Shown piece after piece: positions 23,911 to 34,375 of a DNA stretch of 64,000 bases. The stretch lies in assembly GCA_933228675.1 (NCBI GenBank), contig OW121743.1:10909486-10973485 (forward strand). The letters are read 5' to 3'. The notes beneath the pieces were generated by a model. The model was not told the DNA's origin. It saw nothing but the letters and a program-made list of their open reading frames with translations, and made no database searches. Source of the stretch: Stomorhina lunata (Eukaryota > Arthropoda > Insecta > Diptera > Rhiniidae). A program made the position numbers and the translations under genes. Every line of letters starts with the position of its first letter. Position 1 is the stretch's first letter.

Positions 23911-23990
23911 TAGGACAATTTTTTTTTTTCCAGAAATGCTATTCTATGACAATGTTTTTAATTGAAAAATTTAAATACAAATATATTTAG

Positions 23991-25740
23991 CAATATATCA
24001 AAAAAAGTAGGTTTTTAAATTTCAAGATAATCACATGAATTTATATACATTTTTTCAGATACATATTCAGCTATCCTTGGTGCTACATAAAATGGCCCAA
24101 GCTATTTTGGTTCCTGAAATACAGGGTGTTTTCTATAATTTTGGCTTTTAAACTAGAAGCAAATTTTGCGCTGTAACTTTCTTAATAGGTCATAAATTAT
24201 ACTTTTTTAAATTTGTATAGTTAGATAAGTGTAAAAGATTTCATCACCATAAAAAAAAACATCAGTACACTTAGAGAAAAGATATGTATAAAAGATAATG
24301 CAGGAGTGAAAAAAGTATAAAATTTGCATTTAAAATGGCACAAAAGCGGATACAGATTTTGAGACCAAATTATACGTACAGATAGCTACTATCGATATCT
24401 AAAAATTTGATATGGCGCTTCCCGATTAAATGTTTGGTTCTTCGACAAATTGAGAAAAACTAACAAAAAAAATGAAAAAAGGGTAAAAATTCTGCATTTT
24501 TAATATTTGTCTTCCTATAACTCATTAACTAAGAAACGCATCGAGAAGCGCCATATCAAAATTTTAGATAAACATGTTCTTAATATGTGTGCAAATTTTG
24601 CGAGAAAAATACATAGCCATTTTTGTGCCATTTAAAAAACAAGCAAGCCTATTTGTGTCATTTTTCACTTGTTCACCTTCGAAAGACACATTGATGAAAG
24701 ACATATGATAGCAATGTGGTACTTAAAGGTATATTGCTCAAATTCACGAACAAATATCCTGAGGCCTACAGTGAAGCAAAAATAATACACGATTAAATCG
24801 CGACCATTGATTTTCTTCTTCATCTTAAAGTGTGTATACAGCCTACTTTGAACCTCTTAAATGCGTAAAATGTAACAAGACAACAGTGGCTTCTGATCGC
24901 TTTGTGTTCTAGGAAACTAAAAATTAAATATTTAGTAATATGGACACTTGCCACCAAAAAAAGTCCGACGAAAAAAATGTATTTAATACCTCATCGATTT
25001 ACAGCGATTATATTTTTTAAAAGTAGAGATGGAAAATTAAATGGACTTAAAAACAAATTAACATATTAAGAAACTAACCAATTTCGCGATAAAAAAAATC
25101 TGGCTAACAAGATTTTTGCATATGGATGCTAAAGTTAAAGAAAAGTTAAAAACTTTCACTTTTATATGGAATTTAAGCCATACCCTTTCTTATTACAAAA
25201 ACATTATTTGTACTTCTAATATTGTAAACAGTGACTAAATTTTACACAAAATTTTAAAACAATCGTTCAAAAAAGTATCAGAATTGGTATACTATTAACT
25301 ACTTTTGCCCCTAGAATTCTTATTTTTTGTCGGAATTTCATCGCAGATATCTCTTTTGAAAGTTTTTGAAAGCATCTATTTTTGTGTTTTTAAAATGCTA
25401 CAAAAGATTGCCGCAAGGCGGCGGTATTGACATGTTTATTACAAATGTATCAAATACATGTTATTTAGATCTTTATCGATGTTGGTATATTCAGAAAAAA
25501 GTTAGACTAAATACTCCTGAACAAAGTCGCGGAACATTGTCAAACCAAATGTTTAACTTTTAATTATTAAAAATGCGATTTTCATATGTAACCTAAAAAT
25601 AGCGCCATCTTTTAACAGAATTTAGAAACAAAAAAGTTGTAAAATAAACATTATTTTTATAAACCCAGAGATTAATTTTCTCCAATAAAAAAGTTCTTTT
25701 TCGCAAAAAGCCGTTTTTGATATATTGCTAAATATATTAT
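23991..25740. other. AT-rich non-coding DNA with a foldback repeat
   Basis: No gene was recognised. It contains the inverted repeats at 24395-24571. An isolated ACAGGGTGTTTT at about 24109 resembles a mariner end but has no partner. Confidence 0.45.
24395..24571. repeat. Foldback repeat with GATATGGCGCTTC arms
   Basis: The left arm (24395-24425) contains TTTGATATGGCGCTTCCCGA and the right arm (24540-24571) is its near-exact reverse complement. A second, outer pair built on AAATGGCACAAAA lies at about 24331 and 24622. This fits a small foldback or miniature element. No target duplication was identified. Confidence 0.6.
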
Positions 25741-26898
25741 AAAGAAAAAAGCTTTAAAAAAGCTTTTCATGTTTTAATAAAATAACTTAAAAGAGTAATT
25801 ATTAAATTAAAAAGTTTACATAAAAAACATTATATATAAAACAAATTCTATGGAAAAGCTTTTTTATAAGTGTTCCATGGATATAAAAAAAGCTTTTTAT
25901 TAAAAAGTGTTCTATACATAAACATTTTTTATCGGGTTACGTAAAAAGCTGTTCATAAAAATGTTAATCTATAAAATTTTGGAGAAATGTGTTCTATGAA
26001 AAAGCTTTTAGTGAAAAGTTCTTCTTCAGAATAGCATCTAGGAGAAAAGCTTACTTGAGAAAAGTGATTCTTTACAAAAGCTTCAAAGAAAAAATATTTA
26101 AAAGAAAAGCTTATCAAAAAAGACAAAAGTTGTATAGAGAAAATAAAATATATGACAAAGCTTTTAAATAAAAGGTGTTTTGAAAAAGCTTTTCAGCTAA
26201 AGTTATTTTAATATCAGAGAAAGTATGATTTAGCTTTTCAGAGTAAAACTGTTTTATAGAAAAATATTTCAGAGAAAATGTTTCATAAAACAGCTTTTTA
26301 GATAAAAGTCTTTCAAAAAGAAAGTTGTCCTTCAAGACTTTCAAAAAGAAAGCTAACCTTCAAAAAACTTATCAGAAACACTTGTTTTATATAAAAGCTT
26401 ATTAGGGGAAAGACAGTCTGAAAAAGAGATTTTTACGGAAAACTTGTTATATAGAAAATCTTATTAAAATTATGTAAATTTGCTCTTTATCTGCAGAAAA
26501 GCTTGTAAGGGAAAAGAGATTCTATTAAAATGCTTTGTAGAGTTGTTGTTCTAAAGAAAAGCTTTTCGGAGAAAGATTGTTTTACAGGAAAGCTTAAGAG
26601 AGTGAAGTTGTTCAAGAGAAAAGCTTATCAGAGAATATTTAGAGAAGCTTTTCAGAGAAAACTTGTTTTATAGGCAAATAATCAGAAAATGGTAATTCTA
26701 AAGAAAATATTTGCAGAATAAAGTTGTTCTACAGAAAAGCTTATTATTATTCAGACAAATTATAAAAATTATTCTAAAGAAAAGCTTTTTTAAAGTTATT
26801 CTGTTTGTCTAGTGAAGTGAATGTATTGGAAGGTTTATATAAAAGCTTTAAAACAAGTACTTCCATAGAAAAGCTTTTATATTAGTTTTGCATATAAA
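25741..26898. repeat. AAGCTTTT-rich degenerate repeat domain, part 3
   Basis: AAAAGCTTTT, AGAAAAGCTT and GTTCTATAGA-like motifs recur about every 30 bases. Open frames here are short and lysine- and phenylalanine-rich because of the repeat. Confidence 0.8.
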
Positions 26899-27021
26899 AG
26901 CCAGTCAGCCGGACGTGCATCGTTAAAACAACTCAGGGAGTGGTTCTAAACCGATTGGTATACTAAAAGGTGGGTCTCAGACCAATATTTCTATGCGTTA
27001 CATAGCACAAACCCAATATAC
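26899..27021 (+). mobile_element. Dispersed fly repeat A, 3' part before the hAT-like insertion
   Basis: The 3' portion matches the repeat at 40195-40330: shared pieces include ATTGGTATACTAAAAGGTGG, TCTATGCGTTACA and GCACAAAC. It is interrupted at 27021 by the foldback element and resumes at 27742. Confidence 0.8.
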
Positions 27022-27733
27022 CAGGGACCGAAAATAACTGTTATTTTTGAATTTTTGAAGAAAGCAACCGCAAGGAAATGTCTCAGAATTAAACCAAGTA
27101 TACCATTTTGATAGTCTTAGACCAACTTTTAATTTTTAAGCAAAAATAACAGTTATTTTTAACTTTTAGTTTTTCGAGCAAAAATAACTGTTATTTTTGA
27201 CTTTTATTATATCGAGCAAAAACAAAAGTTGTTTTTTGACTTTTATTTTTTCGAGCGGAAATAAAAGATATTTTTTTACTTTTATTTTTTCGAGCAGAAA
27301 TAAAAGTTATTTTTGTGTTTCCAACCCCAATTATGGTTACAAAACTCAACTCCATTAATTTTTGAGCATATGTAAGTTATTTTCACTGAAAACTTATCTT
27401 TGTTTGAAAAAATTTTTCAATAAATTTATCATAATTTCAAACAAAAATAACTTTTATTTCTGCTCGAAAAAATAAAAATCAAAAAATAGCTTTTATTTCT
27501 GCTCGAAAAAATAAAAATCAAAAAATAACTTTTATTCTTGCTTGAAAAAATAAAAGTCAAAAATAACTGTTATTTTTGCTCGAAAAAATAAAAGTTAAAA
27601 AATAACTTTTATTTTTGCTTGAAAAAATAAAAGTCAAAAATAACTGTTATTTTTTATCGAAAAAATAAAAGTCAAAAAAAAAACTTTTATTTTCTGGCTT
27701 TTACGATAAAAGTCGTAACAGTTACGGTCCCTG
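27022..27733. mobile_element. Non-autonomous hAT-like foldback element
   Basis: The ends are CAGGGACCG and CGGTCCCTG, typical of hAT-type CAGGG termini. The element is flanked by identical 8-base copies of CAATATAC at 27014-27021 and 27734-27741, and 8 bp is the hAT target-site length. It interrupts dispersed repeat A, so the empty site can be inferred. Inside, each half is a short tandem repeat of about 60 bases (AAAATAACTGTTATTTTT, CTTTTATTTTTTCGAGC), and the right half is the inverted form of the left half, so the whole element can fold back. There is no transposase frame, so it depends on an autonomous relative elsewhere. Confidence 0.85.
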
Positions 27734-27772
27734 CAATATACCCTTCCCATCTATGGTGGCGAAGGGTATAAA
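27734..27772 (+). mobile_element. Dispersed fly repeat A, 3' end after the insertion
   Basis: After the duplicated CAATATAC the repeat ends with ACCCTTCCCATC and GGTGGCGAAGGGTATAA. The intact copy ends the same way at 40333-40353 (ACCCTTTCCACC, GGTGAAGGGTATAA). The two halves of this end form a hairpin. Confidence 0.75.
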
Positions 27773-27935
27773 AAGACATCACCGACTATTTTATACTGGA
27801 GAGTTTGAAGGTCTAAGTCAAGGAAAAGCGTCCCCATTTAAAGAAGAAGAAATGCTATTTTATGATTGAAAACGATGGCAAAATAAAATGAATTGGACTT
27901 TGATTTGATTTAATCTATCGTATGTAATATAATAT

Positions 27936-28750
27936 CTATAAGTACCTGGTTGACCGAGCCTTGCTCGGAGCTTTATGATAAGCATTTTGAGGCAAATTTT
28001 AAAATTTTTATATATTTTATTTTATAACGTAGTAAAATAAATTTAGAGGAAATACATTGTACAAATATTAAGTTAATTTTGGATTATTTTATCAATTTTG
28101 TCCGATCAATACATAGTTTACAGTTTAACTCATTTTGAAAAATTTTGGAAATTGGTCATACCAACAGAAACCTCCGTCGACTCATGCGCAACAACTTTGC
28201 TTAAGATTATAGCCTGATCAAATGCACAGTTTACGATTTAATTCATTTTGAGTAATTTTCAGTGGCGCTTTGGTCATTTCCATAAATAAACCTTCGTCGG
28301 CTTATCCGCAACAACTTTGCTAAAGATTATAGCATGATTAAATGTACAGCTTACGATTAAATTGACTTTGAGTAAATTTCAGTGGCGCCACCTGTAGAAA
28401 TTTCTTCATACCAACTAAAAAACCTTCGTCGGCTCATGTGCAACAACTTTGCTTAAGATTATAGCATGATTAAATGTACGGCTTACGATTAAATTGACTT
28501 TGAGTAATTTTCAATAGCGCCACCTGTCGGAAATTATTCACACCAAATAAAAAGCCTTCGCCGGCTCATGCGCTACAACTTTGCTAAAGATCATACCATG
28601 ATCAAATTTACAGTTTACGATTTAATTAATTTTTAGTCACTTTCAATGGCGCCACCTAACGGAAATTAGTCTTACCAACTTAAAAACCTTTGCCGGCTTA
28701 TGCGCAACATCTTCGCTAAAGAGCATAACATGATCAAATTCACAGTTTAC
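27936..28750. repeat. ~132-bp tandem repeat tract
   Basis: About five imperfect copies are marked by ACAACTTTGC at 28191, 28311, 28443 and 28575 and a variant at 28707, giving steps of 120 and then 132. Each copy also carries CCTTCGTCGGCTCATGCGCA-like and AGTGGCGCCACCTGT pieces. A short inverted motif, CCGAGCCTTGCTCGG, precedes it at 27956-27970. It looks like the body of a larger dispersed repeat, with no coding frame seen. Confidence 0.7.
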
Positions 28751-28799
28751 TATTCTATAAAGAACATACATACAAACTTTCATTTCTTTAAAAGTTTGT

Positions 28800-29345
28800 T
28801 TAAAAGTTACATTACTCATTTTTTCCCCTTTTTATCCCCTACTTTCAAAAAGTTCCATAATCATATTTGGTACTTCTTTGGTACCAATTGAATTCGGTAC
28901 ATTTTATTAAAACGCAGTTAACATAATTCTTATTCATATTACTTTTTGAGATGTTAAGTTATCATGTTATCCCTTTTTTACCCATTTTGGCCCCAAAATC
29001 AAAAAAGTACCAAATACCTATTCAATATTTCTTTCACATCTATTGACTACAGTACAAAGTTCCTTTCTATATTCTTTGGTTTAACAAATAAGAGTGGGTT
29101 AAAAAAAGTACCAAAAAAACAATTTTCACCCTTTTTTACCCCCTATCGGACATAGTTTCAAAAAAGTACCAAACACCTGTCCGCTTATTTTCATAGTTGT
29201 TTAATTGTAATTGTAATTTTAATTTTGTTTCTATACCTATTACTTTAGGAGATATAACGTTTTGCGATTTTTCCCCTTTTTACCCGTTTTTACCCTGTTA
29301 GAGGCAAAATTTTATCAAAATCGTTAGAGCCGTTTTCGAGATAGC

Positions 29346-29348
<3 letters not shown>
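28800..29348. repeat. ~150-bp imperfect repeat with CCCCTTTTTACCC and AAAAAAGTACC
   Basis: The motif CCCCTTTTTA(C/T)CCC recurs near 28825, 28970, 29130 and 29272, each of the middle copies followed by AAAAAAGTACCAAA. The tract ends with GAGCCGTTTTCGAGATAG just before the TA microsatellite. It is probably the 3' part of the dispersed repeat that includes the 132-bp tract. Confidence 0.55.

Positions 29349-29426
<78 letters not shown>
29349..29426. repeat. (TA)n microsatellite, left of mariner
   Basis: An almost pure TA run in which the mariner at 29427 inserted. The last TA (29425-29426) serves as one copy of its target site. Confidence 0.95.
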
Positions 29427-29429
<3 letters not shown>

Positions 29430-30730
29430 GGTGTTTTTTATTGAGGTATAGAACTTTAAGTTGTCATCACTTTTTTAACTGGCGGCCATTTTGTCAGCTG
29501 TCAAGTGATTAATATTTAGTTTGGTTTGCCATTTCATCATGAACAGGTTGACAAAAGAACAACGCTTGCAAATCGTGCAAATTTATTTCGAAAATAATGG
29601 TTCAGTTCGCGAAGTTTACCGCAAGCTCCGTCCATTTTATGGTCGACATAATCGTCCATCAGAGCAATTAATTCGGTTAACCATGGATCGTTTTCGCACT
29701 ACGTTTACTCTATGTGATAATACGCATCCGCAGCGACGTCGAACAGTGCGCACCGAAGAAACAATTGCCGCTGTAGAGCAAAGTGTTGAAGAGGACCCGA
29801 ATGAATCGATTCGCCACCGTGCACAGCAATTGGAGCTTTGTCCATCAACTTTATGGAAGAATTTGCGCAAAGATCTTGGCTTGCGACCTTACAAGATCCA
29901 GCTTGTGCAAGAATTAAAGCCGCGAGACCATGCAATGCGTAGTGATTTTGGTGTACGGGCCGAAAATGACATTGATCTCGATGCTGATTTTCATCGCAAA
30001 ATTTTGTTCAGTGATGAGGCTCATTTTTGGTTGAATGGCTACGACAACAAGCAAAATTGCCGCATTTGGAGTGAAGAGAATCCACATGAGACCCTTGAGA
30101 CGCCATTACATCCACAAAAACTGACTGTTTGGTGTGCTCTATGGGCTGGTGGAGTCATTGGGCCATACTTCTTCCGAAATAATGCTGGAGAGTCAGTTAC
30201 CATAAATGGAGACCGGTATAGAGCCATGATAACCGACTATTTTGTTCCCCAATTAGATGGCATGAATGTGGATGAGTTGTGGTTCCAACAAGACGGCGCT
30301 ACATGCCACACAGCGCACATCACAATTGATTTATTGAAGGAAACATTCGATGAGTGCATAATTTCACGGAATGGACCTGTCAATTGGCCACCAAGATCGT
30401 GCGATTTGACACCACTGGATTATTTTCTTTGGGGATATGTGAAGTTGCTCGTCTACGCCAACAAACCAGAAACGTTAGGGGGCTTGGAAGCCAACATTCG
30501 TGGCGTTATTGCCAACATACGGCCCCATATGCTCGAAAAAGTAGTTGAAAATTGGACCTGTAGAATTGGCTTTATTCGAGCCAGCTGCGGCGGCCACATG
30601 CCCGAAATCATACTTAAACATTAATGGCATAAAATTATCCTTCCAATAAAGCCAAATTGATGGACATTAAAACGATTTTCTTGTGTTTTATTTCAATTCG
30701 AAGTTCTATACCTCTAAAAAAAACACCCAT
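29427..30730 (+). mobile_element. Complete rosa-like (DD41D) mariner element
   Basis: The element is 1304 bp long and flanked by TA. The left end reads TCGGGTGTTTTTTATTGAGG and the right end, reversed, ATGGGTGTTTTTTTTAGAGG. Both continue TATAGAACTT, giving imperfect inverted repeats of about 36 bases. One uninterrupted transposase frame occupies most of it. It sits in a TA microsatellite, which gives many TA targets. The second copy at 45783-47056 confirms the ends. The intact ends, target site and frame together suggest recent activity or a still competent copy, which is inference. Confidence 0.93.
29539..30624 (+). CDS. Mariner transposase, DD41D (rosa-like)
   Basis: This 361-residue protein cuts and joins the ends of its own element in the nucleus. 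The chosen start is the ATG at 29539 (MNRLTKEQRL); the frame is open a little further upstream but only through a TTG. Residues 1-125 carry two helix-turn-helix units for binding the inverted repeats (about 5-55 and 75-115), ending in YKIQLVQELKPRD. The catalytic aspartates are D159 (ILFSDEAHFW), D252 (WFQQDGATCH) and D294 (LTPLDYFLWG). D252 and D294 are separated by 41 residues, the DD41D signature known from the rosa mariners of tephritid flies, rather than the usual DD34D. No stop or frameshift interrupts it, and its length is normal for the family. It stands alone within the element and has no host neighbour. Confidence 0.93.
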   Translation: MNRLTKEQRLQIVQIYFENNGSVREVYRKLRPFYGRHNRPSEQLIRLTMDRFRTTFTLCDNTHPQRRRTVRTEETIAAVEQSVEEDPNESIRHRAQQLELCPSTLWKNLRKDLGLRPYKIQLVQELKPRDHAMRSDFGVRAENDIDLDADFHRKILFSDEAHFWLNGYDNKQNCRIWSEENPHETLETPLHPQKLTVWCALWAGGVIGPYFFRNNAGESVTINGDRYRAMITDYFVPQLDGMNVDELWFQQDGATCHTAHITIDLLKETFDECIISRNGPVNWPPRSCDLTPLDYFLWGYVKLLVYANKPETLGGLEANIRGVIANIRPHMLEKVVENWTCRIGFIRASCGGHMPEIILKH

Positions 30731-30746
30731 TATATATATATATATT

Positions 30747-30834
<88 letters not shown>

Positions 30835-30885
30835 TATATATATATAAATATATATATATAACAATTATTGCTCGTTTAAGAATAT
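30731..30885. repeat. (TA)n microsatellite, right of mariner
   Basis: A long TA run with a few AAATA interruptions. The first TA is the right target-site copy. Before insertion this was continuous with the left TA run. Confidence 0.93.
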
Positions 30886-30889
30886 AAGA

Positions 30890-31043
30890 TACAAAGATAT
30901 TGCACTTCCATACATTGATTTGCCGTATGGTCGTTTTGAAAAACCCCACAAAAAAAAAGTATACCGCTTTTAAATCAAATCGAAAGCAATGAATAGAGAT
31001 GATTATCCAATGAGAGAAAGCTAAGGCTTATACACGTGCTTCT
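30890..31043 (+). repeat. Dispersed fly repeat B, partial copy
   Basis: This aligns with 51246-51393. Shared pieces include TTGCACTTCCATACAT, TATGGTCGTTTTGAAAA, AGTATACCGCTTTTA and ATGAGAGAAAGCTAAGGC. Both copies lie on the same strand. Confidence 0.8.
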
Positions 31044-32639
31044 GGAGAATGCGAACTGGAAAAAATTAAGCTTCGCTGAAAAATAAATTGTCAAAACTAA
31101 GGAAAATTTTAAGACTGAAGACAAAGTGTTCATGTTTTTTAAACTAAAGTCAAACCACTGTCCCTAGAACCTATTTTTTTGTATACTTTATTCCGCTGTT
31201 GTTGTCATTTTTGTGTGTATTTGCTTGAATTCCGCACTCATGCCAACTGTATAGTATTTTAGCCACAAATTGTTGGCAGTCAAGAATTACAGAAACGGCT
31301 TATAAAATTCTTTCATTAAATATTCCAAGAATTTTAGTTAAAGTGTTTACATTAAAACAGTTTCTGCCGAGTTTTATACTTATGGTTGACTTACATACAA
31401 ACATGCATACAAACATACATACGTACTTGTAGATGTTTGTTAATTTTTAGCTTTCACAGGTAATTGTTAGTTGTAAGCTGTATGTCCCATAAAATAATTA
31501 GCCACTGTTTAGTTTTTTTGTTGTTTCTATTATTATTTTTAATTTTACTTGTAACTGATGCCACAAAATGCTTGTGTTATGAAGAAAAAACTAAAAGAAA
31601 AGATGGGAGTTTATTTGATTAGCAAAGATTTTAAACATATTTTCCCCAAGGAATTTTCGACAACAAAAACAGAAGAACAAACCGAAAGTGCTTGTTGTCT
31701 AAGTCTTTTGTTTTGAGAGGTCGTTTGCTCAGGTTTTTCAATGTAGTTAATTGTTTTATTTGGGGTTCTTTTTTTTGGAGACATTTGAGCCGTGTTTGAA
31801 ATTTCCTAGAATTCTTAAGGCTCCTAAATGGTAGAGATTAAAGGTTGTGGTATGATGATGGCTTGTTTTAAATGTTTCTATTACATATTAAAGATATTTT
31901 AATGGGTTTTAATGTAGTTTTTTTTTTTAAACTTTCAAATTAAGTGACTGGTTATGAACTCTAGAGGATTTAAAGCCACTATTAAGATTCATTACATTAA
32001 GAATTTCAAAATATTCACGTTGTTATTTGAAATCAAGGAAGTAAAGTCTTCTTTCTGTTATGCGAATCTAATGTTTTCAATTTGATGAATATATTTCCTG
32101 TCTGGCAGTTAAAAGCCTTACACTCAATACCTTTCATACTTTTAAACATTCTCCATTAGATATACATTATTTTTTCTTTATCTTCCTTTAAGATGTAAAT
32201 TTCATACCATACGCATCATCAAAATATTTAAAATATTAGAAAATTGGATCTCATATTCTTTTTATATCCAACTGTGGCCTTAATCAAACATACAAATAAT
32301 TTTAATTTGAGCATTTTTCATATGTTCCATGATAAATAAGTTCTTAATGCCAAGAACATGAACTGAACTTTGTTTCATTCATATACTTTTATTCTTATTT
32401 TTTCGATTGAATAAATTACAAGTCATTATCCCGAAATCAGTGGGCAATACAATGTTGCAAAACACAGTTCAACATCAGACAGTTTGAACAAAAAAAAAAA
32501 AAAAAAATGAAATAATGTGCAACAATGTTGCCCAAATACGAATGAGAATGCAAGTGATCATGTATGTACTTGATCATTTGAGCAGGCAACAAGTTTTGAA
32601 CATAAAGAAAAAATACAAAGAAATATTTAAAAATAAAAC
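31044..32639. other. AT-rich non-coding DNA
   Basis: No gene or array was recognised. Short repeats of ACATACATACG (31395-31425) and a poly-A run near 32490 occur. Confidence 0.5.
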
Positions 32640-33417
32640 GAACTAAGAACTTATTAGAAAATTATATAGAATTGAACTTAGAAATTAACTTAAAACTGAA
32701 CCTAGAACCGAATCTAGAACTAAACCTTGAACTGATCCCAGAACTAAAGCTAGAACTGAATCAAGAACTGAATCAAGAACTGAATCAAGGACTAAATCAA
32801 GAACTTTACCAAGAACTGAATAAAGAACTGAATCAAGAACTGAATTAAGAACTCAATCTAGAACTTAATCAAGAACTAAATCAAGACCTAAATCAAAAAC
32901 TGAATCAAGAACTGACTCAAAAACAAAACTAAGAACTGAAACAAGCACTGAATTAAGAATTGAATCAAGAACTGAATTAAGAACTCAATCAAGAACTGAA
33001 TCTAGAACTTAATCAAGAACTAAATCAAGACCTAAATCAAAAACTGAATCAAGAACTTAATCAAGAACTGAATCAAGAACTGAATCAAGAACTGAATCAA
33101 GAACTGAATCAAGAACTGAATCAAGAACTGAATCAAGAACTGAATCAAGAACTGAATCAAGAACTGAATCAAGAACTGAATCAAGAACTGAATCAAGAAC
33201 TGAATCAAGAACTGAATCAAGAACTGAATCAAGAACTGAATCAAGAACTGAATCAAGAACTGAATCAAGAACTGAATCAAGAACTGAATCAAGAACTGAA
33301 TCAAGAACTGAATCAAGAACTGAATCAAGAACTGAATCAAGAACTGAATCAAGAACTGAATCAAGAACTGAATCAAGAACTGAATCAAGAACTGAATCAA
33401 GAACTGAATCAAGAACT
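32640..33417. repeat. 12-bp GAACTGAATCAA array
   Basis: The left part, to about 33045, is a degenerate mixture of 12-base units (AAGAACTGAATC with variants). From about 33046 to 33417 the unit is repeated about 31 times without visible change. The pure part gives the minus-strand IQFL peptide, which is a repeat by-product. Confidence 0.95.
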
Positions 33418-34375
33418 GAACTAGAACTGAACTAGAACTGAACTAGAACTGAACTAGAACTGAACTAGAACTGAACTAGAACTGAACTAGAACTGAACTA
33501 GAACTGAACTAGAACTGAACTAGAACTGAACTAGAACTGAACTAGAACTGAACTAGAACTGAACTAGAACTGAACTAGAACTGAACTAGAACTGAACTAG
33601 AACTGAACTAGAACTGAACTAGAACTGAACTAGAACTGAACTAGAACTGAACTAGAACTGAACTAGAACTGAACTAGAACTGAACTAGAACTGAACTAGA
33701 ACTGAACTAGAACTGAACTAGAACTGAACTAGAACTGAACTAGAACTGAACTAGAACTGAACTAGAACTGAACTAGAACTGAACTAGAACTGAACTAGAA
33801 CTGAACTAGAACTGAACTAGAACTGAACTAGAACTGAACTAGAACTGAACTAGAACTGAACTAGAACTGAACTAGAACTGAACTAGAACTGAACTAGAAC
33901 TGAACTAGAACTGAACTAGAACTGAACTAGAACTGAACTAGAACTGAACTAGAACTGAACTAGAACTGAACTAGAACTGAACTAGAACTGAACTAGAACT
34001 GAACTAGAACTGAACTAGAACTGAACTAGAACTGAACTAGAACTGAACTAGAACTGAACTAGAACTGAACTAGAACTGAACTAGAACTGAACTAGAACTG
34101 AACTAGAACTGAACTAGAACTGAACTAGAATTGAACTAGAACTGAACTAGAACTGAACTAGAACTGAACTAGAACTGAACTAGAACTGAACTAGAACTGA
34201 ACTAGAACTGAACTAGAACTGAACTAGAACTGAACTAGAACTGAACTAGAACTGAACTAGAACTGAATTAGAACTGAACTAGAACTGAACTAGAACTGAA
34301 CTAGAACTGTAGTAGAACTGAACTTGAACTGTAGTAGAACTGAACTAGAACTGTAGTAGAACCGAACTAGAGTTG
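33418..34375. repeat. 11-bp CTAGAACTGAA array
   Basis: The 12-base array switches abruptly to an 11-base unit, CTAGAACTGAA. About 80 near-perfect copies run to about 34300, then variants with GTAGT. The same 11-mer on the same strand forms the array at 61396-64000. Confidence 0.97.

Larger units (their letters stand above)
22311..23990. repeat. AAGCTTTT-rich degenerate repeat domain, part 2
   Basis: The domain resumes with frequent AAGCTTTT and TATAGAAAA motifs. It contains the direct and inverted duplication at 23087-23917. Confidence 0.8.

Noticed and set aside
24109..24133. ACAGGGTGTTTTCTATAATT as a mariner end
   Set aside because: No matching inverted end or transposase remnant was found nearby.
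30657..30949. YIYIYI-repeat frames
   Set aside because: They are read from the TA microsatellite.
33032..33412. 126-codon IQFL-repeat frame
   Set aside because: It is the pure 12-base array read on the minus strand.
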